Assembly (NCBI GenBank): GCA_009845505.1
Contig: VXZL01000107.1
Coordinates: 640 to 6,503, forward strand
Reading direction: 5' to 3'
DNA: 5,864 nt
From: Candidatus Poribacteria bacterium
GTDB lineage: Bacteria; Poribacteria; WGA-4E; WGA-3G
Under the pieces are notes generated by a model that had not been told where the DNA came from, searched no databases, and saw only the letters and a list, made by a program, of their open reading frames with translations. Position numbers and translations under genes: made by a program. Numbering within the stretch: position 1 is the first letter of the stretch; every line of letters starts with the position of its first letter. Positions 1-5,864 of the stretch are shown one piece after another.

Positions 1-2
1 CT

Positions 3-377
3 GCTGAAGATATGGAAGATCTCAAGGTATTGGTTGCCATGCGTCTTTCACTTTTCTATACGGGATTAGAAAATATTTTCCAACGCATCGCCAAAGAAAT
101 CGACATAGACGAACCTCAAGGAAAAGAGTGGCATAAAGACCTATTAGAGCAGATGGGAGAATCCCGTCCGTCACGTCCACCCGTGATCTCTGAAGAGACG
201 GTTGCAGCTTTAAAGCAGGTTCTAAGGTTTCGCCACCGTACTAGGCATATCTATGTATTTGAATTAGAACCCGAGAAAACGGCTGAGAACGGAAAAACGG
301 TCTGCGATCTGTTCGACACGCTATCTGCAGAATTAGATACTTTTATTGATTACCTAAAAAAAGAGAACAATGACTGA
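3..377 (+). CDS. HepT-like ribonuclease toxin / nucleotidyltransferase partner, 5' end outside the window
   Basis: The reading frame is open to the left edge (Ala-Glu-Asp precedes the first Met at 12), so the gene almost certainly starts upstream. Related HepT-like proteins carry a few tens of residues before the motif FYTGLENIF, while only about 14 follow the Met at 12. Counting from that Met, the HEPN signature R-x4-H-x-Y is complete: R74, H79 and Y81 in RHRTRHIY. The protein is predicted alpha-helical and soluble, without signal or membrane segment. Established for the family: HepT proteins are HEPN RNases or RNase-like toxins, and their MntA nucleotidyltransferase antitoxin modifies the motif tyrosine with AMP. 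The MntA gene is usually directly adjacent; none lies downstream here, so it would be upstream, outside the window. The stop codon overlaps the next gene's ATG (ATGACTGA), suggesting translational coupling. Family assignment is fairly sure; toxicity in this organism is inference. Confidence 0.8.
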   Translation, partial: AEDMEDLKVLVAMRLSLFYTGLENIFQRIAKEIDIDEPQGKEWHKDLLEQMGESRPSRPPVISEETVAALKQVLRFRHRTRHIYVFELEPEKTAENGKTVCDLFDTLSAELDTFIDYLKKENND

Positions 378-389
378 ACAGACCCAACT
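369..389 (+). repeat. Direct repeat, copy 1, at the start codon of the tandem-domain gene
   Basis: This stretch matches 991-1011 at 20 of 21 positions (mismatch at 386, A versus T), including the 16-base identity ATGACTGAACAGACCC. It encodes MTEQTQL here and MTEQTLL in copy 2. Both copies sit at a start codon, and the offset is 622 bases. The two genes are otherwise unrelated after this point. Confidence 0.7.
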
Positions 390-948
390 TAAAGATAAAC
401 TCCGAAATCTCGGGAGAATCAGTATGCCATATTCAGATTATACACCTGAAACCATTGTTGCCCGCGGCGATGCTATCTACCAGCAACGGCGAAGCGAAGT
501 TGAACCACATCATAACGGCAAATTTTGGGTGGTTGATATTGGCACAGGTGCCTATGAAATTGGCGATAAGGACTTCGTCGCTGCATCGCGACTTCGTGCC
601 AAGCATCCCAATGCCGTGACTTACTGCACGCGAATTGGGTGTCGCGCCGCGAATCCACTCGGTTTTAGACTTTCAGTCCTCACAGACTACCCCTCTGGAA
701 TCGTTACCGCCCGCGGCGAGGCAGTATACCAAAAACTTCAGAAGGAAGTTGAGCAGCACCACAACGGAAAATTCCTTGTGATTGATATTCAGACAGAAGA
801 CTACGAAATTGATATTCACGGGACGGTAGCCGTGAATCGCCTTCTTTCAAGGCATCCTAATGCCGTGATTTACCTTGTACAAATCGGGGACCAAACAGCA
901 TATCAACTCGGCTTTAGGGAGACTTATGGAACCCTCGCAAACAAATAG
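370..948 (+). CDS. Unrecognised protein made of two copies of a ~70-residue domain
   Basis: I do not recognise a named function. The 192-residue product has a short N-terminal segment (1-28) and two homologous units, residues 31-100 and 114-183. They align without gaps at about 39 of 70 identical positions. Shared motifs are ARG(D/E)A(I/V)Y, EVE-x-HHNGKF, a hydrophobic DI strand, YEI, HPNAV-x-Y and (L)GFR. The pattern (helix, GKF strand, turn, YEI strand, helix, PNAV-x-Y strand, R/Q-IG) resembles short single-domain hypothetical proteins common in bacteria with many toxin-antitoxin genes. That resemblance is from memory and unproven. There is no signal peptide, membrane helix or obvious catalytic triad. 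The ATG at 370 overlaps the HepT-like stop by 8 bases and has only a weak upstream AAAGAG. An alternative Met at 424 (residue 19) would still include both units. The first 16 coding bases are identical to those of the next gene. Confidence 0.75.
   Translation: MTEQTQLKDKLRNLGRISMPYSDYTPETIVARGDAIYQQRRSEVEPHHNGKFWVVDIGTGAYEIGDKDFVAASRLRAKHPNAVTYCTRIGCRAANPLGFRLSVLTDYPSGIVTARGEAVYQKLQKEVEQHHNGKFLVIDIQTEDYEIDIHGTVAVNRLLSRHPNAVIYLVQIGDQTAYQLGFRETYGTLANK
460..669 (+). repeat. Intragenic domain repeat, unit 1
   Basis: Encodes residues 31-100 of the tandem-domain protein. It aligns codon for codon with 709-918 (offset 249 bases). The DNA is also visibly similar, for example GCCCGCGGCGA at the start of both units and AATGCCGTGA near the end. 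This indicates a duplication of one domain within the gene rather than convergence. Confidence 0.85.
709..918 (+). repeat. Intragenic domain repeat, unit 2
   Basis: Encodes residues 114-183, the second copy of the domain, separated from unit 1 by a 13-residue linker. The most conserved positions are HHNGKF, YEI, HPNAV-x-Y and LGFR. The stretch after YEI (DIHGT versus GDKDF) and the R/Q-IG-x-x-x-A segment have diverged most. Confidence 0.85.
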
Positions 949-990
949 AGACACGCCAAATCTTTGAAATGATCAATTGAGAATTTGACG

Positions 991-1011
991 AATGACTGAA
1001 CAGACCCTACT
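991..1011 (+). repeat. Direct repeat, copy 2, at the start codon of the CoxE-type VWA gene
   Basis: Second copy of the 21-base start-codon repeat; similarity to copy 1 stops abruptly on both sides (990 and 1012 differ). Together the copies bracket the whole tandem-domain gene. Confidence 0.7.
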
Positions 1012-2149
1012 CCAACAGATCACAGACTTCTGCTCCCTACTCCGACAGATGGGAGTCAACGTAACGACAACCAATCAACTCAGTTGGTGCCAGAGCGTCC
1101 AACTCATAGACATCGGTGATCGGGACGTGTTTTATCACACGGCGCGGACAAATCTTATCTCTCAAGACACCGACCGAGAAACATTCGATCTCGCTTTCAG
1201 TCTGTTTTGGCGATACCCGCGCACAGAATTTGAAGCCGTTGACACAGAAAGCGAAACATCTGAACCGTCAAGTCTCCAAGACCTTTCCGATATAAGCGAT
1301 GAACAGGACATACTCGAACAGTGGTTGGATTCCGAAACAGAAGATGACGCGGAAGGCGAAGAAGACGACTCAACGGCTTATAGTGTGGAAGAAGTCCTGA
1401 ACCGAAAGGATTTTAGCGAGTTCACAACAGAGGATATGGAGAAAGCCCGGGAAATTATTGCGAAATTAGCAGCAATCTTGGCGACAAGACTGAGCCGCCG
1501 AAAGGTCGTCGGCAAAAAGGGCAAAATTATAGACTTCCGGCGGAGTTGGCGAAAGAGTCTCGCACACGGCGGCGAACCGCTCGAATTAATTCGGAAACAA
1601 CAAAAAATTAAGAAGACAAAGATCCTGCTCCTCTGCGATGTCAGCGGCTCTATGGACTGCTACGCTAAATTTCTTATTCAATTTATATACGGCATGCAGA
1701 AAGAGTTAAAGGAAGTGGAGGTCGCAGTTTTCAGCACACATCTGACAGACATTACGGGACTCCTTCGGCGTAAAGGGTTAGCGGAGGGCTTAAATGAAGT
1801 GGCAAATGTCGTGCCAGATTGGTCGGGCGGCACAAAAATCGGTGAAAGTTTGCTGGAATTCTACCGACAGTTCGCGCCCTCCCTCTCGGCATATCGTTCA
1901 GTGGTCATCCTCATTAGCGACGGTTGGGACCGAGGCGATGTGGAAGTGCTGCGTCACTCAATGGAGATGTTGCATCGGCACGCCTATCGGTTGATTTGGC
2001 TCAATCCGTTGCTCGGTAGTGACGGTTACCAACCCATCTGTCGGGGCATCCGCACGGCGTTGCCCTATGTAGATTACTTTCTCCCAGCACACAATTTGGA
2101 AAGCCTTGCAGAACTCACAAAAATACTAATCCCTCTCTGGGCACAATAG
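992..2149 (+). CDS. CoxE-type VWA domain protein
   Basis: A 385-residue cytoplasmic protein with the layout of the CoxE-like VWA family. Residues 1-80 form a helical N-terminal domain. Residues 80-135 are a strongly acidic linker rich in Glu, Asp and Ser. Residues 165-210 are a basic stretch containing RRSWRKSLAHGGEP, typical of the family just before the VWA fold. The VWA domain is 210-380. Its metal-ion-dependent adhesion site is intact: D216, S218 and S220 in DVSGS, T281 in GGTKIG, and D310 in ISDGWD. Family members usually act with a MoxR-type AAA+ ATPase in assembling or remodelling metalloenzymes or other complexes; no AAA+ gene is present in this window. The start at 992 lacks a strong Shine-Dalgarno, but the N-terminus matches the family's usual start, and the gap to the previous gene is 43 bases. 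It probably shares a transcript with the two preceding genes. Confidence 0.88.
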   Translation: MTEQTLLQQITDFCSLLRQMGVNVTTTNQLSWCQSVQLIDIGDRDVFYHTARTNLISQDTDRETFDLAFSLFWRYPRTEFEAVDTESETSEPSSLQDLSDISDEQDILEQWLDSETEDDAEGEEDDSTAYSVEEVLNRKDFSEFTTEDMEKAREIIAKLAAILATRLSRRKVVGKKGKIIDFRRSWRKSLAHGGEPLELIRKQQKIKKTKILLLCDVSGSMDCYAKFLIQFIYGMQKELKEVEVAVFSTHLTDITGLLRRKGLAEGLNEVANVVPDWSGGTKIGESLLEFYRQFAPSLSAYRSVVILISDGWDRGDVEVLRHSMEMLHRHAYRLIWLNPLLGSDGYQPICRGIRTALPYVDYFLPAHNLESLAELTKILIPLWAQ

Positions 2150-2201
2150 CATAAAGAACAGCAAAACAATCTTATATTCAAGAAAACGAGGAAATCTAAC
2201 T

Positions 2202-3326
2202 ATGCAAGTTCAAGCGGCAGTGATGCTCCAACCCGGTCAGATAGAAATCCGCGAATTTGAGAAACCGACACCTGCAGAGGATGCACTTCTGTTACAGGTC
2301 GATAGAGTCGGCATCTGTGGAAGTGATAAACACATGTATCTCGGGCACACTGCCCTGAAATTTCCGGTCATCCCAGGACATGAGGTCGTCGGGACGGTGG
2401 CAGAGATTGGTAAAGATGCAAATCAGGTTATGAACGTGATAGGTGGTCCGATCAAAGCAGGCGATCGCGTAACCGTTGTGCCGGGATCAAAAAACTGCGG
2501 TAGATGCTACTACTGCCTACACGTCCCAGGTCGTCCAACGCTGTGTTCCGGGCGGACGATCTATGGATTTAGCAACAGCGAAACCCCGCCCTATCTGAAC
2601 GGCGAATTTTCTGAGTATACCTACATTCACGGAAATTCTTGGGTCTATAAGATGCCTGAAAGTATCCCTGATGCAATTCAGGTGTTGACAGAACCGGTAG
2701 CCGTAGCGACGCGCGCCGTTGAACGCGCTTGTGCGCCGGGAGTGCCGCAAGTCGGCGACGGATACAGCATCGGAAATCGGGTTGCGGTTCTCGGATGCGG
2801 CCCAATCGGTCTGCTGGTTGTCGCAGTACTGCGTGATAGCGGTGCTGGTACCATCATTGCCACTGATCTCGTCGATAGTCGGTTAGAAATGGCGAAACAG
2901 ATGGGGGCAGACGTTGTTATCAACGTTGGGAACACTACACCTGAAGAACGGATTGAACAGATACAAGACCTTACAAGTGGTGTCGGTGTGGATATCGCGA
3001 TTGAGTGCGCTGGATTGCCGATGGTTTTCTCCGAAGCATTAGATGTCGTGCGACGTGGTGGGAAGGTCATCGAAGTTGGACACTATACAGATTCTGGGGA
3101 TACCCAAGTCCGTCCGCATCAAATTTGTAATAAGGACCTGGATGTCTGCGGTGTGTGGGCATATCCACAAATCCAGTTTCAGACAGCGTTGGATTTCCTT
3201 CAGATAACACGCGCCCCGTTGGATGAACTGATAACGCATCATCTGCCGTTATACCAATTGGAAAAAGGCATTGACATGCTTGGACAAGAAGGTGTTTACA
3301 AGGTTGTGATTGAGCCACAATTGTAG
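2202..3326 (+). CDS. Zinc-dependent medium-chain alcohol/polyol dehydrogenase
   Basis: A full-length 374-residue member of the medium-chain dehydrogenase/reductase superfamily, close in style to threonine or sorbitol/butanediol dehydrogenases. The GroES-like catalytic domain (about 1-165) carries the catalytic zinc ligands C39 (GICGSD), H60-E61 (PGHEVVG) and E164 (TEPVA). The structural zinc cysteines are C99, C102, C105 and C115. Nine residues separate the last two, against the usual seven. The Rossmann domain shows GCGPIG at 198-203 and an acidic D222 at the end of the second strand, which predicts NAD rather than NADP. The expected reaction is reversible oxidation of a secondary alcohol or polyol to a ketone; the substrate cannot be read from the sequence. 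GAGGAA at 2188-2193, 8 bases before the ATG, supports the start. The 52-base gap upstream contains an A/T-rich TATATT but no convincing -35, so separate promotion is only possible. Confidence 0.92.
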   Translation: MQVQAAVMLQPGQIEIREFEKPTPAEDALLLQVDRVGICGSDKHMYLGHTALKFPVIPGHEVVGTVAEIGKDANQVMNVIGGPIKAGDRVTVVPGSKNCGRCYYCLHVPGRPTLCSGRTIYGFSNSETPPYLNGEFSEYTYIHGNSWVYKMPESIPDAIQVLTEPVAVATRAVERACAPGVPQVGDGYSIGNRVAVLGCGPIGLLVVAVLRDSGAGTIIATDLVDSRLEMAKQMGADVVINVGNTTPEERIEQIQDLTSGVGVDIAIECAGLPMVFSEALDVVRRGGKVIEVGHYTDSGDTQVRPHQICNKDLDVCGVWAYPQIQFQTALDFLQITRAPLDELITHHLPLYQLEKGIDMLGQEGVYKVVIEPQL

Positions 3327-3332
3327 CAAATA

Positions 3333-3349
3333 GGGCGTTCGCTACGCTT
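3333..3349. repeat. Small GC-rich palindromic element in the spacer, possibly a dispersed repeat
   Basis: In the 56-base spacer between the dehydrogenase and the toroid gene, GCGT (3335-3338) and ACGC (3344-3347) form a stem around a TCGCT loop, and two flanking G-T wobbles could lengthen it. The core CGCT recurs just downstream in GACCGCTAACC (3350-3360). There is no T-run, so it is a poor intrinsic terminator. Its composition stands out from the A/T-rich spacers of the other genes and recalls short dispersed palindromes of some bacterial genomes, but only one copy is seen here. Confidence 0.3.
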
Positions 3350-3382
3350 GACCGCTAACCAAAATCATAGGTAGGACGAAAA

Positions 3383-4393
3383 ATGAAGAATCATAGAGGT
3401 ATGCACATATTGATATATTGCTATATGCTGCTGTATTTCGGAATCGGGCTTAAAGTGGCTGCTTTTGCCGATAGCGAAGCATCTCCTGTCAAAGGTCTCC
3501 CTTCCTATGAGGCATCGGAGGAGCCGCCTCTCTATAAAACCATCGAAAGTGCGAAAACCTACATTGTGCAACATCAGAACCGAGATGGTGGTTGGCCCCT
3601 GGTCCCCGGCGGAGAGAGCAATGTTGAGAACACAGCGTTCGCGATTTGGGGGTTAATCGATGCCGGATGGGGGACAGGATCTCAGGTAATCAGAACTGGC
3701 GTTATGTACCTCAGGAACACCCAGTGGGACAACGGGAGTTGGAACAACAACACTGCCCATACCGTTTTTGCGCTCGTGGCTTTAGCAACAGCAGAAACCG
3801 ATCCAGAAATCCGTTTTAAAGGGCTTCAATGGCTAAAAAAAGCACAAAATCCAACGGGTGCTTGGGGGAAAAAAGAACGTAGTGCTGACAATGTGCTTTA
3901 TACCGCCGCTGTTTTAGCAGGTTTCAGGAGGCTCGGTTTCAAACAGAACTTTGCCCCTGTCTCCAAAGGGGCAGATTGGCTTGCAGAAAGTATCAACTAT
4001 GACAGCGGTTGGGCACTACAACGCGGCACGCAGTCGGATATTTTCGTCACATCTTGGGTGATACAAGGTTTAGAACCCGTTTACGACATCGATGCCCAAA
4101 TCGCGTGGCTAAAGCAGCTACAGAACAATGACGGCGGATTCGGCAGATATAAAAACAGTCCCAGCGATCCCGAAATTACCGCCATCGCGGTTATGGCACT
4201 CGCCGCCGGAAACGACCCACTTAACACCCGTCGTGTCTCTATCAACTACTTGACAAGTATCCGGCAGGAAGACGGCAGCTTCATCAGCAATACACCTATA
4301 GAACTAACAAAACCGGTTGCTAATTTGCAGTCAACCAGTTTTGTCCTTATCGCTATTCACGCGAAAACCGCAGATGAATTGGCTCTGGAGTGA
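3383..4393 (+). CDS. Secreted squalene-cyclase/prenyltransferase-like alpha/alpha-toroid protein
   Basis: The 336-residue product begins with a short basic region and a hydrophobic segment (about residues 8-28) ending in AFA before D30, a good signal peptidase I site. The mature protein is therefore predicted to be periplasmic or exported. The body holds six QW-like repeats spaced about 41-49 residues apart: QNRDGGW (65-71), QWDNGSW (114-120), QNPTGAW (155-161), YDSGW (206-210), QNNDGGF (247-253) and RQEDGSF (294-300). Each is preceded by a helix pair such as TAFAIWGL or TVFALVAL. This is the terpenoid cyclase / protein prenyltransferase toroid fold. The DxDD proton-donating motif of class II squalene cyclases is not seen, and the protein is about half the usual cyclase length, so cyclase activity is not supported. 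A binding or structural role is as likely. AGGA at 3373-3376, 6 bases upstream, supports the start; M7 is a possible alternative. Confidence 0.85.
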   Translation: MKNHRGMHILIYCYMLLYFGIGLKVAAFADSEASPVKGLPSYEASEEPPLYKTIESAKTYIVQHQNRDGGWPLVPGGESNVENTAFAIWGLIDAGWGTGSQVIRTGVMYLRNTQWDNGSWNNNTAHTVFALVALATAETDPEIRFKGLQWLKKAQNPTGAWGKKERSADNVLYTAAVLAGFRRLGFKQNFAPVSKGADWLAESINYDSGWALQRGTQSDIFVTSWVIQGLEPVYDIDAQIAWLKQLQNNDGGFGRYKNSPSDPEITAIAVMALAAGNDPLNTRRVSINYLTSIRQEDGSFISNTPIELTKPVANLQSTSFVLIAIHAKTADELALE

Positions 4394-4419
4394 GAGTGAT
4401 AGACACCCCCGAAATGCAG

Positions 4420-5817
4420 CTACCGCGTCTCGTCAGCACCACCGGTGCCTCGCCATACCAGGGCCCCCGGCATAACATAGTGTTCACCTTTGGTTATCTG
4501 AGCGACCTGACGTTGGAAACTATCCGTCATGGAACTACTTTGCATGGAAGTGACACCACCAATCACATAAACCTTTGCCCGGGCACCGCGACACACTGAA
4601 ATCGCTTGCCCGACGCTATATCCTTTTTCGGTGCGTTTGCTCGTTGGTTCGTCTGTGACAATGATAAGGATGAGGTCTCGTCCCGGTTCTGTCTGAAGTT
4701 TCGGTACCCCTTCAATGACCGCATCCAAGAGATGCTCATCCCCAGTTTTTGGGAGGCGAAAAAGCGATCTTACCTCTTCGGAATCCAACGGCGGCTTGGT
4801 CACAACAATAGTACTTTCGCCGCCACCGACTGCCGCCCAAAACCGGATCATCCCAAACCGATAATCCAATCCTGCCGACTTAAACACAGAGACCATCTGA
4901 TCCAAACCGTCACAGGCAGCATCCGTCTTGGTTTCCATACTTAGACTATAATCGAAAATGAACACAACATCCACGGTTCCTGGACGACTCTCAACAAGAT
5001 TCTCCGCAATGCGCTTGAATATCCCATCCACGCGAAGTATGGCTTTATCCGCAATTGTCTCGCCACTCTGGATCCGTTGCCCATCCATCCGACGCTGGTT
5101 CGAGTCAATCGGATACCATTTTCCGTTCGTCTCATCTGTGAGTTCTGCTTGGACCCGTTCGCTAATGCCGATGAAATTGAGTTGAACGTCGTTTCGACGG
5201 GACAACTTGATAATCTGTTCTCCAATCCTGTTTTTCGCTTTTGCGTCTGTCCATGAAGTCCGCATGCGAGAGTTAGTAACCACGACAAATTGGGTTGTAA
5301 CCCCATCACGGAATTCCAACTCGTTCAGACCCTTCACGACTGCATCAAGTCCATATCCAGACTGAACGTTATTCCCAGATTCAACCTGCATGTCCTGGAG
5401 TGCGCTGGTAACGCTGAGATAGTCAAACGTCCACGGCTGCAGTGCCACACGCGGTTCACCTTGCACTGAGTGGAAACTCACCAGCGCGAATCTATAGTCG
5501 ATCGTCTTTGCCTCTATAACAGCAAGCATATCGACAATCTTCTTTTCAAGATCAAAGAGATGTCCCGCCATCCGTTTGCTACCATCAACAACGAATACAA
5601 TATCTACTTTCGGGTTTTGGGCGTGCTGTGTTGTCCGTTGCGCAATATCTTTAAGACTCGCACCTATATCTGCCTTGAGTACATCCTTTTTTTCCTTGGC
5701 ACTTGGATCAACCATTATCCTGTGTCTGCGCCGGGGTGGACGAATCTGCGCTGCCGCCTGCAGTGCGCCTACTAACATACTAATTACACACAAGCAACAT
5801 ATCCACTGTTTTTTCAT
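4420..5817 (-). CDS. Exported protein with two VWA domains, the first with a degenerate metal site
   Basis: A 465-residue product with an N-terminal KK, a hydrophobic core (about 5-20) and AAA-Q near residue 23, fitting a signal peptidase I leader. No lipobox is evident. A basic proline/arginine stretch (25-34) follows. Two VWA domains lie at about 70-225 and 281-450. They share VD-(I/V)-VF near the first strand and DYRF about 30 residues on, indicating internal duplication. Domain 2 keeps D289, S291 and S293 (DYSLS) and D389 (IIVTDE), although the usual GGT threonine region reads TGDEHLLDAV. In domain 1 the site reads D78-G-S80-K-R82, and the later Asp is N182 (VVVTNS), so metal binding there is doubtful. 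The likely role is protein binding or adhesion outside the cytoplasm; the partner is unknown. GGAG at 5823-5826, 5 bases before the ATG, supports the start. The gene converges on the toroid gene with 26 bases between stops and no obvious terminator. Confidence 0.87.
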   Translation of the reverse strand: MKKQWICCLCVISMLVGALQAAAQIRPPRRRHRIMVDPSAKEKKDVLKADIGASLKDIAQRTTQHAQNPKVDIVFVVDGSKRMAGHLFDLEKKIVDMLAVIEAKTIDYRFALVSFHSVQGEPRVALQPWTFDYLSVTSALQDMQVESGNNVQSGYGLDAVVKGLNELEFRDGVTTQFVVVTNSRMRTSWTDAKAKNRIGEQIIKLSRRNDVQLNFIGISERVQAELTDETNGKWYPIDSNQRRMDGQRIQSGETIADKAILRVDGIFKRIAENLVESRPGTVDVVFIFDYSLSMETKTDAACDGLDQMVSVFKSAGLDYRFGMIRFWAAVGGGESTIVVTKPPLDSEEVRSLFRLPKTGDEHLLDAVIEGVPKLQTEPGRDLILIIVTDEPTSKRTEKGYSVGQAISVCRGARAKVYVIGGVTSMQSSSMTDSFQRQVAQITKGEHYVMPGALVWRGTGGADETR

Positions 5818-5864
5818 ACAATCTCCAATTAAAAAATTTAATAAAATAGGTAGCGACTTAAACT
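5818..5864 (-). promoter_or_regulatory. A/T-rich leader and possible promoter of the double-VWA gene
   Basis: Read on the minus strand, the 47 bases before the ATG are strongly A/T-rich. They contain TATTAA (5838-5843) as a possible -10, with no clear -35 in the visible part, followed by the GGAG ribosome binding site at 5823-5826. The gene has no same-strand neighbour visible upstream, so a promoter here or just beyond the right edge is expected. The exact elements are uncertain. Confidence 0.3.

Noticed and set aside
473..658. Short minus-strand frame opposite the first domain repeat
   Set aside because: The plus-strand frame shows protein-level repeat conservation with the second unit, which proves the coding strand.
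460..918. Direct repeats considered as a CRISPR-like or iteron array
   Set aside because: There are only two long copies, in frame within one coding sequence and conserved as protein, so this is a domain duplication.
2150..2201. Promoter with TATATT (2173-2178) upstream of the dehydrogenase
   Set aside because: No acceptable -35 at the right distance, and the A/T-rich spacer gives such matches by chance; noted only in the gene entry.
2678..3070. 130-codon open frame on the minus strand inside the dehydrogenase
   Set aside because: The plus-strand frame has full family motifs across the same bases; the minus-strand translation is rich in Thr, Ser, Pro and Arg, low in recognisable structure, and typical of an antisense shadow.
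4394..4419. Possible bidirectional terminator between the convergent stops
   Set aside because: The 26-base gap has a C-run but no stem-loop followed by a T-run on either strand.
4606..4944. 112-codon open frame on the plus strand
   Set aside because: It lies wholly inside the double-VWA gene, whose second domain, with its metal-site residues, is encoded on the other strand; the plus-strand translation has no recognisable motif.
4941..5309. 122-codon open frame on the minus strand
   Set aside because: It overlaps the double-VWA gene in another frame of the same strand; the VWA frame runs unbroken with domain landmarks, so this is a shadow and not evidence of a frameshift.

Overview
The window reads as ordinary chromosomal DNA from an uncultured Gram-negative-type bacterium. 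It has moderate GC, tightly packed genes, and two proteins with N-terminal secretion signals. The gene types and codon style (a HepT-like protein, a CoxE-type von Willebrand factor A (VWA) protein, an MDR dehydrogenase, a small secreted squalene-cyclase-like toroid, and a secreted tandem-VWA protein) resemble marine or sponge-associated lineages such as Candidatus Poribacteria. That is an impression, not a demonstration. No rRNA, tRNA, CRISPR array, transposase or phage gene was seen.

Layout. Positions 3-2149 (+) hold three closely packed genes: the 3' part of a HepT-like minimal-nucleotidyltransferase partner/toxin, whose start lies off the left edge; an unrecognised protein built of two copies of a ~70-residue domain, whose ATG overlaps the HepT stop by 8 bases; and a CoxE-type VWA protein with an intact metal site. 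After a 52-base gap comes a zinc-dependent medium-chain dehydrogenase (2202-3326, +) with its own good ribosome binding site. A 56-base spacer with a small GC-rich palindromic element follows, then a secreted six-repeat alpha/alpha-toroid protein (3383-4393, +). The right end is a convergent gene (5817-4420, -) for an exported protein with two VWA domains, the first lacking canonical metal-site residues and the second keeping them. There is no gene-free stretch over 100 bases.

How the genes may work together. The left three genes are the only convincing candidate unit: same strand, one stop/start overlap, and a short gap to the third. The middle and third genes start with nearly the same 21 bases, so the middle gene sits between short direct repeats. 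CoxE-type VWA proteins normally act with a MoxR AAA+ ATPase, and HepT-like proteins with an MntA-type nucleotidyltransferase. Neither partner is in the window, so both would have to lie to the left or be absent. The dehydrogenase, the toroid protein and the double-VWA protein look independent of this unit and of one another.
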